Shown: positions 46,424-57,408 of the stretch, piece after piece
How positions within the stretch are numbered: position 1 is the first letter of the stretch
How the letters are laid out: the number at the start of each line of letters is the position of its first letter
DNA from: Hsuehochloa calcarea
Lineage: Eukaryota; Streptophyta; Magnoliopsida; Poales; Poaceae
NCBI GenBank assembly: GCA_036346395.1
Contig: CM070609.1
Coordinates: forward strand, 25,045,223 to 25,109,222
Length of the DNA stretch: 64,000 nucleotides
Reading direction: 5' to 3'
The notes under the pieces: generated by a model
Told to the model about the DNA's origin: nothing
The model's input: the letters and a program-made list of their open reading frames with translations, nothing else
Database searches by the model: none
Position numbers and translations under genes: made by a program

Positions 46424-47876
46424 TATGAGCTAGTAGCTTGATAGACTAGTTTTGTGTCATAATGATCAACTAGGTTTCATGCATTGCTTTGATTTGAGCT
46501 TCTGGGAAACTGTTTTGAAAATCGGTATGATCGCCGGTGATAAGCGGTACTACCGCAGGTCGGTAGTACAGATATGTACATAGTGGTATGTATTTTCCAG
46601 ATAGCATATTTTTAAGTGTTTTTTATCCTCTCTGATAATCAGAACGACCGTATTTGAACTGCGGTAGGTAGTACCAAAATATAGATGGTGGTATGTAAAA
46701 TACAGAGAGTGTGTTTTCGAGTGTTTTGATCCTCTCTGAAAATCGGAATGACCGCACTTCAATTGCAGTACTACCGCAGATCGGTAGTACCAATATTTAT
46801 ATGGTGGTACGTAAATTACAAAGAGCGTATTTTTGGGAGTTTTGATATCTTTTAAGAATCGGTATGACTACAAATTCTTGAGCGATACTACCAGAGTGTG
46901 GTAGTATCGATATTTACATGGCGGTACATTTTTTTCCAGAGAAGGTGTTTTCTGAGATTTCTTGAGCTCTGGAAAATGGTGGTTTCATTCTAGTCTAGTT
47001 GGCGGTAGTACCTCAATTTTATATGTAATGGCTCGTTCAGAGCATTAAATGCTACTGTTCCGACCGTTGAGCGAAAAATCGGTAGTACCAGGTTTCAACG
47101 GCGGTACTACCGTCAATCCTGATTTTGTTCGGGAAAGTGGTTGTAGCGGCTAGATTTATTGGTGAGGGTTATAAATACACCCCCACCTGCATCAAGCTCA
47201 GAACCTTTGGCCATATTGAGTACACTTGAGACTTTGGTGCTCTCTCCTCTACCCATTTGCATTTATTCATATTTTGAGGTAGTTAAGAGCTATTCAAGTG
47301 CATTGCATCATTAGTTGGTCACTTTGGCACTTGATTATCTTCAAGCGAGTGCGACGATTTGTTACTCTTAGTGCTTGCTGGCACCTAGACGGCTTAGAGA
47401 AGAAGTTGCACGGTAATCACTTCAAAGAAGTTTGTGAAGTGATCCGGCAAGAGATTGTGAAGTAGTTGCATGCTCACCATCTCCGGAGCGGAGGAAGAGC
47501 AACGATGGTGATCGAGGGTCAAGGCATAATTCGTGGAGCTGGCTTGATTCGTTCAAGCTTCCTCAACATGGACTAGTGAAGACTGGCAAGTCTTCGATAC
47601 CACGGGAAAAACATCACTGTCTTCATTGTGGTTTATTTCTTGTCTTTACTACTTTCGTATTTACAATTCTAGCTTTTTACTTGTACATAATTGCCTAGCT
47701 AGAATTGTATCTAGTTTTATTAAGGTCATAATTGTCTTTAAAAAATTAGTAGTTCACTTTTTACATTTATGCTAGAAAGCCTTGTCAAGATAATCTTGTT
47801 TAAAATTATTAATTAGGTAAATAATTTAAAAAACCACCTATTCACCCCCCTCTAGTCGGTTATCCATGATCCTACA
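46424..47876 (+). repeat. 5' LTR of the Sirevirus, 5'-truncated
   Basis: Landmarks GAGCTAGTAGCTTGATAG, ATGATCAACTAGGTTTCATG and AAAATCGGTATGATCG match the minus-strand LTR at 39540-39480. The first 320 or so bases of that LTR (its TGAAAGTATCTAGG start) are absent here, so this copy is truncated at about 46424. It contains the palindrome cluster 46530-47130, a TATAAATACA box at about 47180, and ends GATCCTACA at 47876. Confidence 0.75.
46535..47125. repeat. Sirevirus LTR palindrome cluster (CGGTAGTACCG type)
   Basis: CGGTACTACCG, CGGTAGTACC and half-site variants recur at 46555, 46580, 46665, 46780, 46900, 47000 and 47080-47115, inside a larger unit of about 115 bp that also contains CCTCTCTGA(A/T)AATC and GAGTGTTTT. 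The same cluster occurs inverted at 35055-35490 and 39306-39500. Arrays of short palindromes in LTRs are described for Sireviruses and proposed as cis-regulatory. Confidence 0.75.
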
Positions 47877-47892
47877 AGTTGTATTAGAGCTT
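47877..47892 (+). other. Sirevirus primer-binding site, mutated
   Basis: AGTTGTATTAGAGCTT follows the LTR end. The usual Sirevirus site is AAGTGGTATCAGAGC, so about three positions have changed. Confidence 0.6.
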
Positions 47893-47933
47893 AATCTCTC
47901 TAATTTTAGATTTAACCATCTAGGAGAGAAAGG

Positions 47934-50900
47934 ATGGCTAGTGAGGGAATGTCAATAGGTAAAGCTCATTCATTTGATAGATCAAATTATGCTTATTGGA
48001 AAATTATAATATCCATTTATTTAAAGGCCATGAGCCCAAGCATATGGAGAATTGTTAGTAAGGGTTTCGTTGTGGCACTTGATCCCACACACCCCACGGA
48101 TCTTGAGGAACGAAACTCCCACCTCAATAATCAAACGATCAATGCTCTATTTAGAGCTTTAAATGCGGATGAGTTCAATCGAGTGGGAAATCTTGAAACC
48201 GCTCATGAGATATGGACTACGCTCTCGAAAATTCATGACGGCACATCCATGGTTAAAAAAGCCAAATTGCATAGGCTTCAGATCAAATATGAGATATTTA
48301 CAATGTTGCCTCATGAAAATATCACCGAGATGTATTTTAGACTCAACAACATTTTAAAAATGAATTCAAAGGTCTTGGCACTAACTTACTTGATCTTGAT
48401 ATTATGAGTAAGATGCTTAGGGCTCTACCGGACAAATACAAGATGTTGGTGACGCTATTTCTCAACTTTTCCGAGTTGCCAAGAATAATGCCAACCGGAC
48501 TCTTAGGCAACCTCATAACAAATGAGTTGTACAAGAAAGACAAGGAGGAGCTTTTGGAGTCATCCTCCTCGAAGAAGAAGATTACCGCTTTCAAGGCAAA
48601 AGTATAATCAAGTGATGAAAAGGATGAAGAAGAAGACTCCGATGATGAATTCACTCTCCTTGTGGGGATGTAACACCCCAGCCCAACATGAGCCTGGGAT
48701 GCTACTAAAATAACAATATCACAAATACAAATCCAAGAAACTACAAAAAAAATTCGGCAGAACCTCCTTTGTATAACCAAGTTTACCGGAGATTCCAATA
48801 GATGCTTATAAAATTATCACTATTTCAACATCCAAAGTTCATCGAAGCATTCATAAATAATCTACTCAGCTAAAACATAAGCAAGCATAATTAAAATTTA
48901 CCACTCTCATTATTACAAATAAACCAATGCATTCAAGTATAGCCAAAGTTAATCCTTAAGCAGTTTGCTTGTTATAAAGGTACGGTCTAAATGATAATTA
49001 TCTTTTCAAGAATATGTGGTAGTGAGTGCAACCAAAGCAACCCTACTCCCACCCATGCATGCCGTCCGCAAACGAGATACCTAAAAACACAACATCAGCA
49101 AGAGTGAGTCCAAGACTCAGCAAAGTACAAATAGCAAGACAATAGCCAACACAACTGCAATTAACAACATCCATCCACGTAACCCAATAAAAAATATGTC
49201 TCATGCTTATGTGATGCAAACTGTTCAAATGCACTTTTCTTTCTCTCTTTTGCATATACCGGTATTGCGGAGTGTGTATCCGTCGATGCACACCCATGCC
49301 TGTGCCTTCTAGCACAGGGACCTTAGCCCATACTCCACAAGTATGGGGACCCAAAAGCCCATCATATTCATGACGGGGACCTCAATTAATGCTTGATCAC
49401 CACGTGACCATGCCTCCAATATAATATCATGATGCACATGGTCAATACTTTAAATCATCATGCATACATGAAACTTACGCATACTTCTAGCATTTACGGG
49501 CATTAATGTCCATAACATTCGAGCATCCATGATTAACATAATATACTCATAACATAGTAAACATGAACAAATGATCACACACAATTTACCACTAATGTAC
49601 TTGCCTTAACCACGAGAGAACGAGGGATGTACAGAATGAGCTGCTCCCTGCACCGGTCCACCACCTGAATAATAGTTATAACACATGCTAAGACACAGCA
49701 GCGGATCAAAACAACCTATATAACAACAACCATGGACTTGCAAAACTCCTAACTCGATCCCGACCCCAAACTCCTAAACGTCGATCTGTCCCCTCGGTGG
49801 ACAGTCCACTTCAAAAATCCATATCTATTAGTACAGGGGTCCAAATAAGATGTTCTTAGACTTTCTGGAAAGATAATTAAATTCTCCAACTAAGTCTAGC
49901 TGGTGAGCCTTGCTGAATCGGCGAAGTAATACCCCTACCAGGCCAATTAAAAAAATATCAACTTCACGTCGGGTTTTCTAGACAGAGTACTAAAACCACT
50001 ATAACTTTTGGTACGCAACTCGGAATGGGGTGATCTTGGACTCTCTGGAATCATGACAAAACCAACTACAATAGTCTAGTTGACCAGTCTCCTGATTCGG
50101 CCTCCTACTAATTCTTATATTCAGGTAACGTTTTTCTAAGTTTTCTGTCTCTGCAATCTGACAGTTAGCAAAACAGCGACGGTAAAAATTTCATAAATTT
50201 TGATTGCCAACTCTAAAAATTGTGTTCTTTATCATCTTAGAAAGCTTTCTGACTCCTCTACATTATTCATTTTGGGTGGTTTTTCTAATTCGGCCTATAA
50301 AAATTCATAATAACCAGACAATGCAATCTTCCACAACTCGTCAGCTCTCCTGGTCAGTCGCGGTAAAACTACCATAACTCCTAAAACGTTGGTCCAAATC
50401 AGGGGATCTTGGTGCCCAAAGAAAACTAAAACCGAGATCTACAACTTTCTAAGAGGTGATCAGGTCAGAAAATGAACGTAACGTACCCAAATCGACGAGC
50501 GCGCACAGCGAGGAGAGGTGGGGAGAGGCGGCTCAAAGTGGGGAGGAGGAGGGAGAATGGGAGTTTAGGGTTTGGGGGGGGGGTGGGAACCCCCCCCCCT
50601 TTTTGGCCGGCCACCACATGAGCCCCTCCTGGGCTGCGGCCCAGGCCCAGGTTGTCGAGGATTTACAGAAAATCCCTTCTCTTTTCAGGAATTTCTACTC
50701 ATTTAATTGTCTTTTCTCCTCCCGGCTATTTTCTAATTACCCGATTCAATTCCGGGGTATTACAGGGGAGAATGAAGAAATTCATAAGAAAACGCCCATA
50801 TCGAAGTTATAATTTTGACAAGAGCAAGTAAGGACTATCCTCCAACAACAATAAGCACTGTAGCAATATTCGTTGCTATGAGTGTGATGAGAAGGGGCAC

Positions 50901-51860
50901 ATTGCCCTAACAAGAAGGATGCCAAGAGCAAGTCTTCAAAGAAAAAGGAATACAATGGTAAGAAGAAACTTTTTAAGAAGTTTCACAAAGATGGTAAAAA
51001 TGAAGATCACATTGGAGAGTGGGACTCAAGTGAGGAGTATTTCGACTATGACTCCAATGATGATGAATCCCGCAAGAATAGAGGACTTGTCGACATCGCC
51101 ATCAAGGAGCGTCGTCACTATTCTCCACTCTTACATGCCTCATGGCAAATGAAGATAAGGTAAAATCCATTAATGATAATGAACCTTCATATGATGAATG
51201 AATAGATATACTTGAAGATTTGAATAAATATCTTAGAAAAGAGAAGTCGAAATTTAAAGTCTCTTCTTCTAAAAGATATTTAAAACTATCATTCGAATGT
51301 TGGAGTTACTTGTAATTTAACGAATGAGATGCCTAAAGTAGAAGTTGCTCATAATGATATATCAATGTCTAGCACTTCTACGTCATGTGATGATTTGTTA
51401 TCCATGTTATGTTGCTTTAAAATTGATTCAATTGCAAATATGACTAATATATGTGATCCATTGCTGAAAATCATGAGTTAAAATAACAAGTTACAAAATT
51501 AAAAAAAAAACTTGGAAAGATGCTTCAAGGGAAAAGTAACCCTTGACAAGTTATTAAGTGAGCAAAGATGCTTGTTCAATAAGAAGGACTTGGCTTTATT
51601 CCCAATAAATGTAAGAAACCAATTTACAATCCCACAAGGTTTACAAAAGAAAATGAAAAATATTGCAAAAAAATATCTTAATGTTGGTCATTTACAAAAT
51701 ACAGGCTCTATTACTATTGCAAAGTCAAATAACACTTATGATTCATGCTACATGCTTAGAAAATTTAAAGATGGCAAAGTAGTAGCAACATTTATTAACA
51801 CTTTGATTTTAGGCGCCTAAAAGAATGCCATTTGGGTGCCCAAATCCTTGATCTCTAACC
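47934..51860 (+). pseudogene. gag: Sirevirus gag, interrupted by a solo LTR
   Basis: From ATG 47934 a Sirevirus Gag is clear: FDRSNYAYWKIIISIYLKAM, LNADEFNRVGNLETAHEIW, KIHDGTSMVKKAKLHRLQIK. A frame change occurs near 48355, a stop near 48605, then the 2.1-kb solo LTR at 48669-50764. Gag resumes at about 50770, and the zinc knuckle CYECDEKGHIAL lies at about 50855, its last Cys lost. Acidic and coiled sequence follows to about 51860 with several stops. It would have encoded the capsid and nucleocapsid of element particles. Confidence 0.85.
48669..50764 (-). mobile_element. Solo LTR-like element A (2096 bp) in the Sirevirus gag
   Basis: The termini are TGTAACACCCCAGCCC and GGGGTATTACA. The target duplication GGGGA is exact (48664-48668 and 50765-50769). 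There is no coding capacity. It is the reverse complement of element B with high similarity over its whole length; A keeps a segment of about 85 bp (near 49284-49370) that B lacks. TG...CA ends and a 5-bp duplication indicate a solo LTR. Confidence 0.88.
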
Positions 51861-51915
51861 TCCAAGGACCCAAATAAATTTGGGTGCCTAAAAGAGCTTA
51901 ATTCTTGTTTTGTAG

Positions 51916-54880
51916 GTGAACTACAAAACCAGTGGAAAATATTGGGTGCTTGATAGTGAATACACTCAACACATTACCGGTGATAGAAAGATGTTCACCA
52001 CATTTGAGAATAGAGTAGGAAAGAAAAAGATCACTTTTGGTGATAATAGCAAAGGAAAAGTAATAGGATTGGGTAAAATCACTATTTCAAATGACCTTTC
52101 CATTCTAATGTATCTTTAGTTGAATCACTAAATTTCAATTTGTTATCTGTTGCTCAAATATGTGATCTTGGCTTAACATGTTCATTATCTCAAGATGGTG
52201 TTTCCATTTTTAATGAAAAGAATAACGCTTTAGCTTTCAAATGATTTAGATTTGGAAATCTTTATCTAGTTAATTTTTGTTCAAATGATTCATGCTTGAA
52301 AACATGTTTAATTGCAAAAATTTATTTGGGTTAGCTTTGGCATAGAAGGTTAGCTCATGTTGGTATGATTCAACTTAAAATATTTTTCAAAAATAATTTA
52401 GTTGTTGGCTTGAAAGATGTGAAGTTTCAGAAGAATAGACTTTGTAGTGCCTGTCAAGCCGGGAAACAAGTCGCAAATTATCATGTCAACTTTTAGACCA
52501 TTAGAACTCTTACACATGGATTTGTTTGGGCTGACAGCCTATAAGAGTATCGGGGGCAATAGCTATTGTTTAGTCATTGTGGACGATTACTCTAGATATA
52601 CACAGGTTTCTTCCTAGATGACAAAGCTGAAACCTCCGGTATTTTTAAGAGTTTTGCAAAAAGGGTTCAAAATGAATTTGATTTTAAAATTAAGAAAATC
52701 CATAGTGATAATGGCTCCAAGTTCAAGAAAACTACAATTGAAGATTTTTGTGATGAACATAGAATAAAACATGAATTTTCCACAACCTACACTCCACAGC
52801 AAAATGAAGTTGTAGAAAGGAAAAATCGAACATTAATTGAAATAGCAAGGACAATGCTTGATGAATATAATACTTGTGATAACTTTTGGGCGGAAGCAAT
52901 CAATAACGCTTGTTATGCCATGAATCGTCTTTATTTGCATCGTATTTTGAAAAAGACTTCTTATGAGCTTCTTGTTGGAAGAAAATTGACTATTACATAT
53001 TTTCGTGTATTTGGTTGCAAATGTTACATTTTGAGAAAATGTGTTCGTCTTTGAAAATTTGCAATTCAATGTGATGTTGGTTTCTTACTTTGATATTCAA
53101 CAAAAAACAAAACTTATCGTGTCTTTAACAAAAATATCAGTTTGGTTCAAGAAAAACATGATGTTCAATTTGATGAAACTAACGGCTCTTAAGAAGAGCA
53201 AGATGATTTGGATGATGTAGGTAATGAAGCGTTGAGGAAAGCAATGAAGAATATGCAAACTGTAGACATCAAGCCAAAAGAAGATCCAAACGACCCATTG
53301 AAATTGATAAAGAGGACAACAAGGAAGATGTCAACCATTCAACATACCACCAAGAATTCATAATCCAATAGCAAAGGATCATCCAGTAGATTAAATATTG
53401 GGTGATGTAAGTATGGATGTTCAAACTTGATCTCGTATGGCTTCTTTTTGTGAACATTACTCTTTTGTCTCTTCTCTTGAGCTAAAACATGTAGATGAAG
53501 CACTCGATGATCCGGATTGGGTAAATGCTATGCCTGAAGAACTCAATAACTTCATATGGAATGATGTTTGGACATTGGTGGAGAAACCCAAGGAACACAA
53601 CGTCATTGGTACAAAATGAGTCTTTAGGAATAAGCAATATGAAAGTGGAATGATCGTAAGAAACAAAACAAGATTGGCCGCTCAAGGATTTTCTCAAGTC
53701 AAAGGTTTGGATTTCAGTGAAACTTTCGCTCCCATAGCTAGACTTGAGTCAATTCGAATATTACTTGCTTGTACATCGAGCTTTGATATTAAATTATTTC
53801 AAATGGATGTCAAAATTGCTTTTATAAATGGAACAATATCCGAACTTGTTTTCATTGAGCATTCACCTGGTTTTGAAGATCCTAAGAATCCTAATCATGT
53901 CTATAAACTCTCCAAGGCACTCTGTGGTCTTAAACAAGCTCCTAGAGCATGGTATGAACACCTTAGAGATTTTCTAGTTTCAAAAGGATTCAAAAACGGC
54001 AAAATTGATTCAACTTTGTTTACAAAAGTTTAAAACGATGATTTCTATGTTTGCTAAAGTTATGTTGATGATATCACATTTGGGTCTACTAATGAGGATT
54101 TTTGCACGGAGTTTGGTGATACGATGTCTAGGGTATTTGAAATGTCGATGATCGGAGAGCTTAGCTATTTTCTTGGACTTCAAATCAAGCAACTCAAGGA
54201 TGGAATCTTTGTAAGCCAAACAAAGTATGGTAAGGACTTGATCAAGAAATTTGGCATGGAGGAGCAAAGCCCATCAAGCCTCCCATGGCAACCAACAGTC
54301 ATCTCGACCTTAATGAGGGAGGTAAACCGGTAGAGTTAAAGCTTTATAGATCTATAATAGGTAGTTTGCTTTATCGTACTGCATTTAGGTGCAAAAATTG
54401 ATTTAATTAGATATTCGAATTCCGATTATGCGGGTTGCAAAGTGGATAGAAAAAACACATCTTGTAGGTGTCAACTCTTAGGAAGATCCTTTGTGTCATG
54501 GTCATCTAAGAAATAAAATTATGTAACCCTATCCACCACCGAAGCCGAATATGTCTCCACGGGAAGTTGTTGTGCTCAATTGTTATGGATGAGGCAAGCT
54601 TTGATGGATTATGAAATAAAATTTTAAAATATACATCTTTTGTGTGACAATGATAGTACTGTGAAAATTATAATTAATCTGGTCCAACACTCAAGAACCA
54701 AGTATATAGATATATGTCACCATTTCTTGAGAGATCATATGGGCAAAGGAGATATCAAAATTAGCCACATAAGGCCGATGACCAATTAGCCGATATCTTC
54801 ACCAAACCATTAAATGAAAGCCGCTTTTGCAAGTTGAGGAATGAGTTAAACGTCATAGATCATTCTAATATTGCTTGAAA
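51916..54880 (+). pseudogene. pol: Sirevirus pol: protease, integrase, RT, RNase H with stops
   Basis: The protease region YWVLDSEYTQHITGDRKMFT (about 51940) has DSE where the aspartic protease needs DSG. The GAG_pre-integrase motif LWHRRLAHVGMIQL is at about 52335, then CSACQAGKQ, the integrase core with HSDNGSKF and TPQQNEVVERKNRTLIEIA (about 52700-52850). Reverse transcriptase runs from about 53500 (WVNAMPEELNNF) through LFQMDVKIAFINGT and CGLKQAPRAWYEHL to a YVDD box at about 54060 and LSYFLGLQIKQLKDGIFVSQ. RNase H (STTEAEYVSTGSC) is at about 54530. At least eight stops or frame changes are present. Confidence 0.88.
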
Positions 54881-55160
54881 CTCATGCCTCATGGAAATTG
54901 CTTTCATTTGGTTTTCTTGATGTATTTATGAAAATAAATTTGAAATATTTCTTAAAATCTCTATTTTAATAAAAACTATATTTATTGGAGTTTCAATTAT
55001 CATTCTCATGCATAATGATCCTAAAAATTATTTATTGAGTGATTATTATAAAGGATCATTTGCATTCAAGTTTAGCTCCTGAAATTTCAGGCAAAACGGT
55101 AATACCGTGTTTTAAAGCCGGTACTACCGCTGACCAGTAATACCGCACTTCAATGGAGGT
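54881..55160 (+). other. Sirevirus spacer 3' of pol with GGTAATACCG repeats
   Basis: AT-rich sequence follows the end of RNase H. From 55095 GGTAATACCGTG, CCGGTACTACCGC and GTAATACCGC repeat, as in the LTR. It continues beyond each nested element at 57187, 59919 and 62243. Confidence 0.65.
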
Positions 55161-57181
55161 TGTAATACCCCGGAATTGAATCGGGTAATTAGAAAATAGC
55201 CGGGGGGAGAAAAGACAATTAAATGAGTAGAAATTCCTGAAAAGAGAAGGGGTTTTCCGTAAATCCTCGACAACCTGGGCCTGGGCCGCAGCCCAGAAGG
55301 GGCCCGTGTGGTGGCCGGCCAAAAAGGGGGGGGGGGTTCCCACCCCCCAAACCCTAAACTCCCCATTCTCCCTCCTCCTCCCCACTTTGAGCCGCCGCCT
55401 CTCCCCACCTCTCCCTGCTGTGCGCCGCCTCGTCAGATTTGGGTACGTTACGTTCATTTTCTGACCTGATCACCTCTTAGAACGTTGTAGATCTCGGTTT
55501 TAGCTTTCTTTGGGAACCGAGATCACCTAATTTGGACCAATGGTTTAGGAGTTATGGTAGTTTTACCGCGACTGACCAGGAGAGCTGACGAGTTGTGGCA
55601 GATTGCATTGTCTGGTTATTATGAATTTTTATATGCCTAATTAGAAAATCCACCCTAAATCAATATTGTAGAAGAGTCAGAAATATTTCCAAGCTGATAA
55701 AGAACACAATTTTTAGAGTTGTCAATCAAAAGTTATGAATTGTTTACCGTCGCTGTTTTGCTAACTGTCAGATTGCAGAGACAGAAAACTTAGACAAACT
55801 TTACCTGAATGTAAGAATTAGTAGGAGGCCGACTCAAGAGACTTGTCCAACTAGACTATTGTAGCTGGTTTTGTCATAATTCCAGAGAGTCCAAGATCAC
55901 CCCATTCCGAGTTGCGTAGCAAAAGTTATGGTGGTTTTATTACTCTGTCCAGAAAACCCGACGTGAAGTTGATGTTTTTTTAATTAGCCTGGTAGGGTTA
56001 TTACTTCGCCGATTCAGAAAGGCTCACCAACTAGACTTAGTTGGAGAATTTAATTATCTTTCCAGAAAGTCTAAGAACATCTTATTTGGACCCCTGTACT
56101 AATAGATATGTATTTTTGAAGTTGACTGTCCACCGAGGGGACAGATCAACGTTTAGGAGTTTGGGGTCGGGATCGAGTTAGTAGTTTTGCAAGTCCATGG
56201 TTGTTGTTATATAGGTTGTTTTGATCCGCTGCTGTGTCTTAGCATGTGTTATAACTATTATTCAGGTGGTGGACCGGTGCAGGGAGCAGCTCATTCTGTA
56301 CATCCCCCGTTCTCTCGTGGTTAAGGCAAGTACAGTAGTGGTAAATTGCGTGTGATCATTTGTTCATGTGTACTATACTATGAGTATATTATGTTAATCA
56401 TGGATGCTTGAATGTTATGGACAATAATGCCCGTAAATGTTAGAAGTATGCGTAAGTTTCATGTATGCATGATGATTTAAAGAATTGACCATGTGCATCA
56501 TGATATCATATTGGAGGCATGGTCACGTGGTGACCAAGCATTAATTGAGGTCCCCGTCATGAATATCACGGATGCACACTCCGCAATACCGGTATATGCA
56601 AAAGAGAGAAAGAAAAGTGCATTTGAACAGTTTGCATCGCATAAGCATGAGACATATTTCTTATTGGGTTACGTGGATGGATGTTGTTAATTACAGTTGT
56701 GTTGGCTATTTTCTTGCTATTTGTACTTTGCTGAGTCTTGGACTCACTCTTGCTGATGTTGTGTTTTTAGGTATCTCGTTTGCGGACAGCATGCATGGGA
56801 GGGAGTAGGGTTGCTTTGGTTGCACTCACTACCACATATTCTTGAAAAGATAATTATCATTTAGACCGTACCTTTATAACAAGCAAACTGCTTAAGGATT
56901 AACTTTGGCTATACTTGAATGCATTGGTTTATTTGTAATAATGAGAGTAGTAAATTTTAATTATGCTTGCTTATGTTTAGCTGAGTAGATTATTTATGAA
57001 TGCTTCGATGAACTTTGGATGTTGAAATAGTGATAATTTTATAAGCATCTATTGGAATCTCCGGTAAACTTGGTTATACAAAGGAGGTTCTGCCGAATTT
57101 TTTTTGTAGTGTCTTGGATTTGTATTTGTGATATTGTTATTTTAGTAGCATTCGAGGCTCATGTTGGGCTGGGGTGTTACA
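55161..57181 (+). mobile_element. Solo LTR-like element B (2021 bp) in the Sirevirus spacer
   Basis: It starts TGTAATACCCCGGAATTG and ends GCTGGGGTGTTACA. Flanking pentamers are GAGGT (55156-55160) and GCGGT (57182-57186), a target duplication with one change. It is an inverted near-copy of element A. A deletion of about 85 bp lies near 56562. Frames at 55124-55457 and 56493-56808 are LTR shadows. Confidence 0.85.
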
Positions 57182-57186
57182 GCGGT

Positions 57187-57408
57187 ACTACCACATATGA
57201 CGGGCGGTTTCTCAGCGGTTAGGATCGAAGCTTTATACCTTGGCCCTCCTCTCTCCTCTGGTATAACCGCTTCCTCATTCTCCAGAACCGCCGACCCCCC
57301 TCTCTCTCTCTCACGTGCTCTTCACTTTCAAGAACCCTACTGTGAATCCCTTGATTTTGTGAAGAAATCCTGGATCTCTTTGTTAGAAGTGACTCTTGTG
57401 ATCATTTC
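57187..57408 (+). other. Sirevirus spacer between elements B and C
   Basis: After the element B duplication the host spacer resumes (ACTACCACATATGACGGGCG) with CT-rich sequence (CCCCCCTCTCTCTCTC) to the ATTTC duplication of element C. No gene is seen. Confidence 0.5.

Noticed and set aside
48669..50764. Element A as a terminal-inverted-repeat DNA transposon, because its ends are complementary
   Set aside because: The matching ends are only about 11 bp, begin TG and end CA, and all four relatives have 5-bp target duplications. A solo LTR fits better.
55056..55457. Frames repeated at 50456-50812, 55056-55457 and 60200-60472
   Set aside because: They recur because the same solo-LTR family (A, B, D) is present three times. 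They lie in LTR sequence and have no domain.
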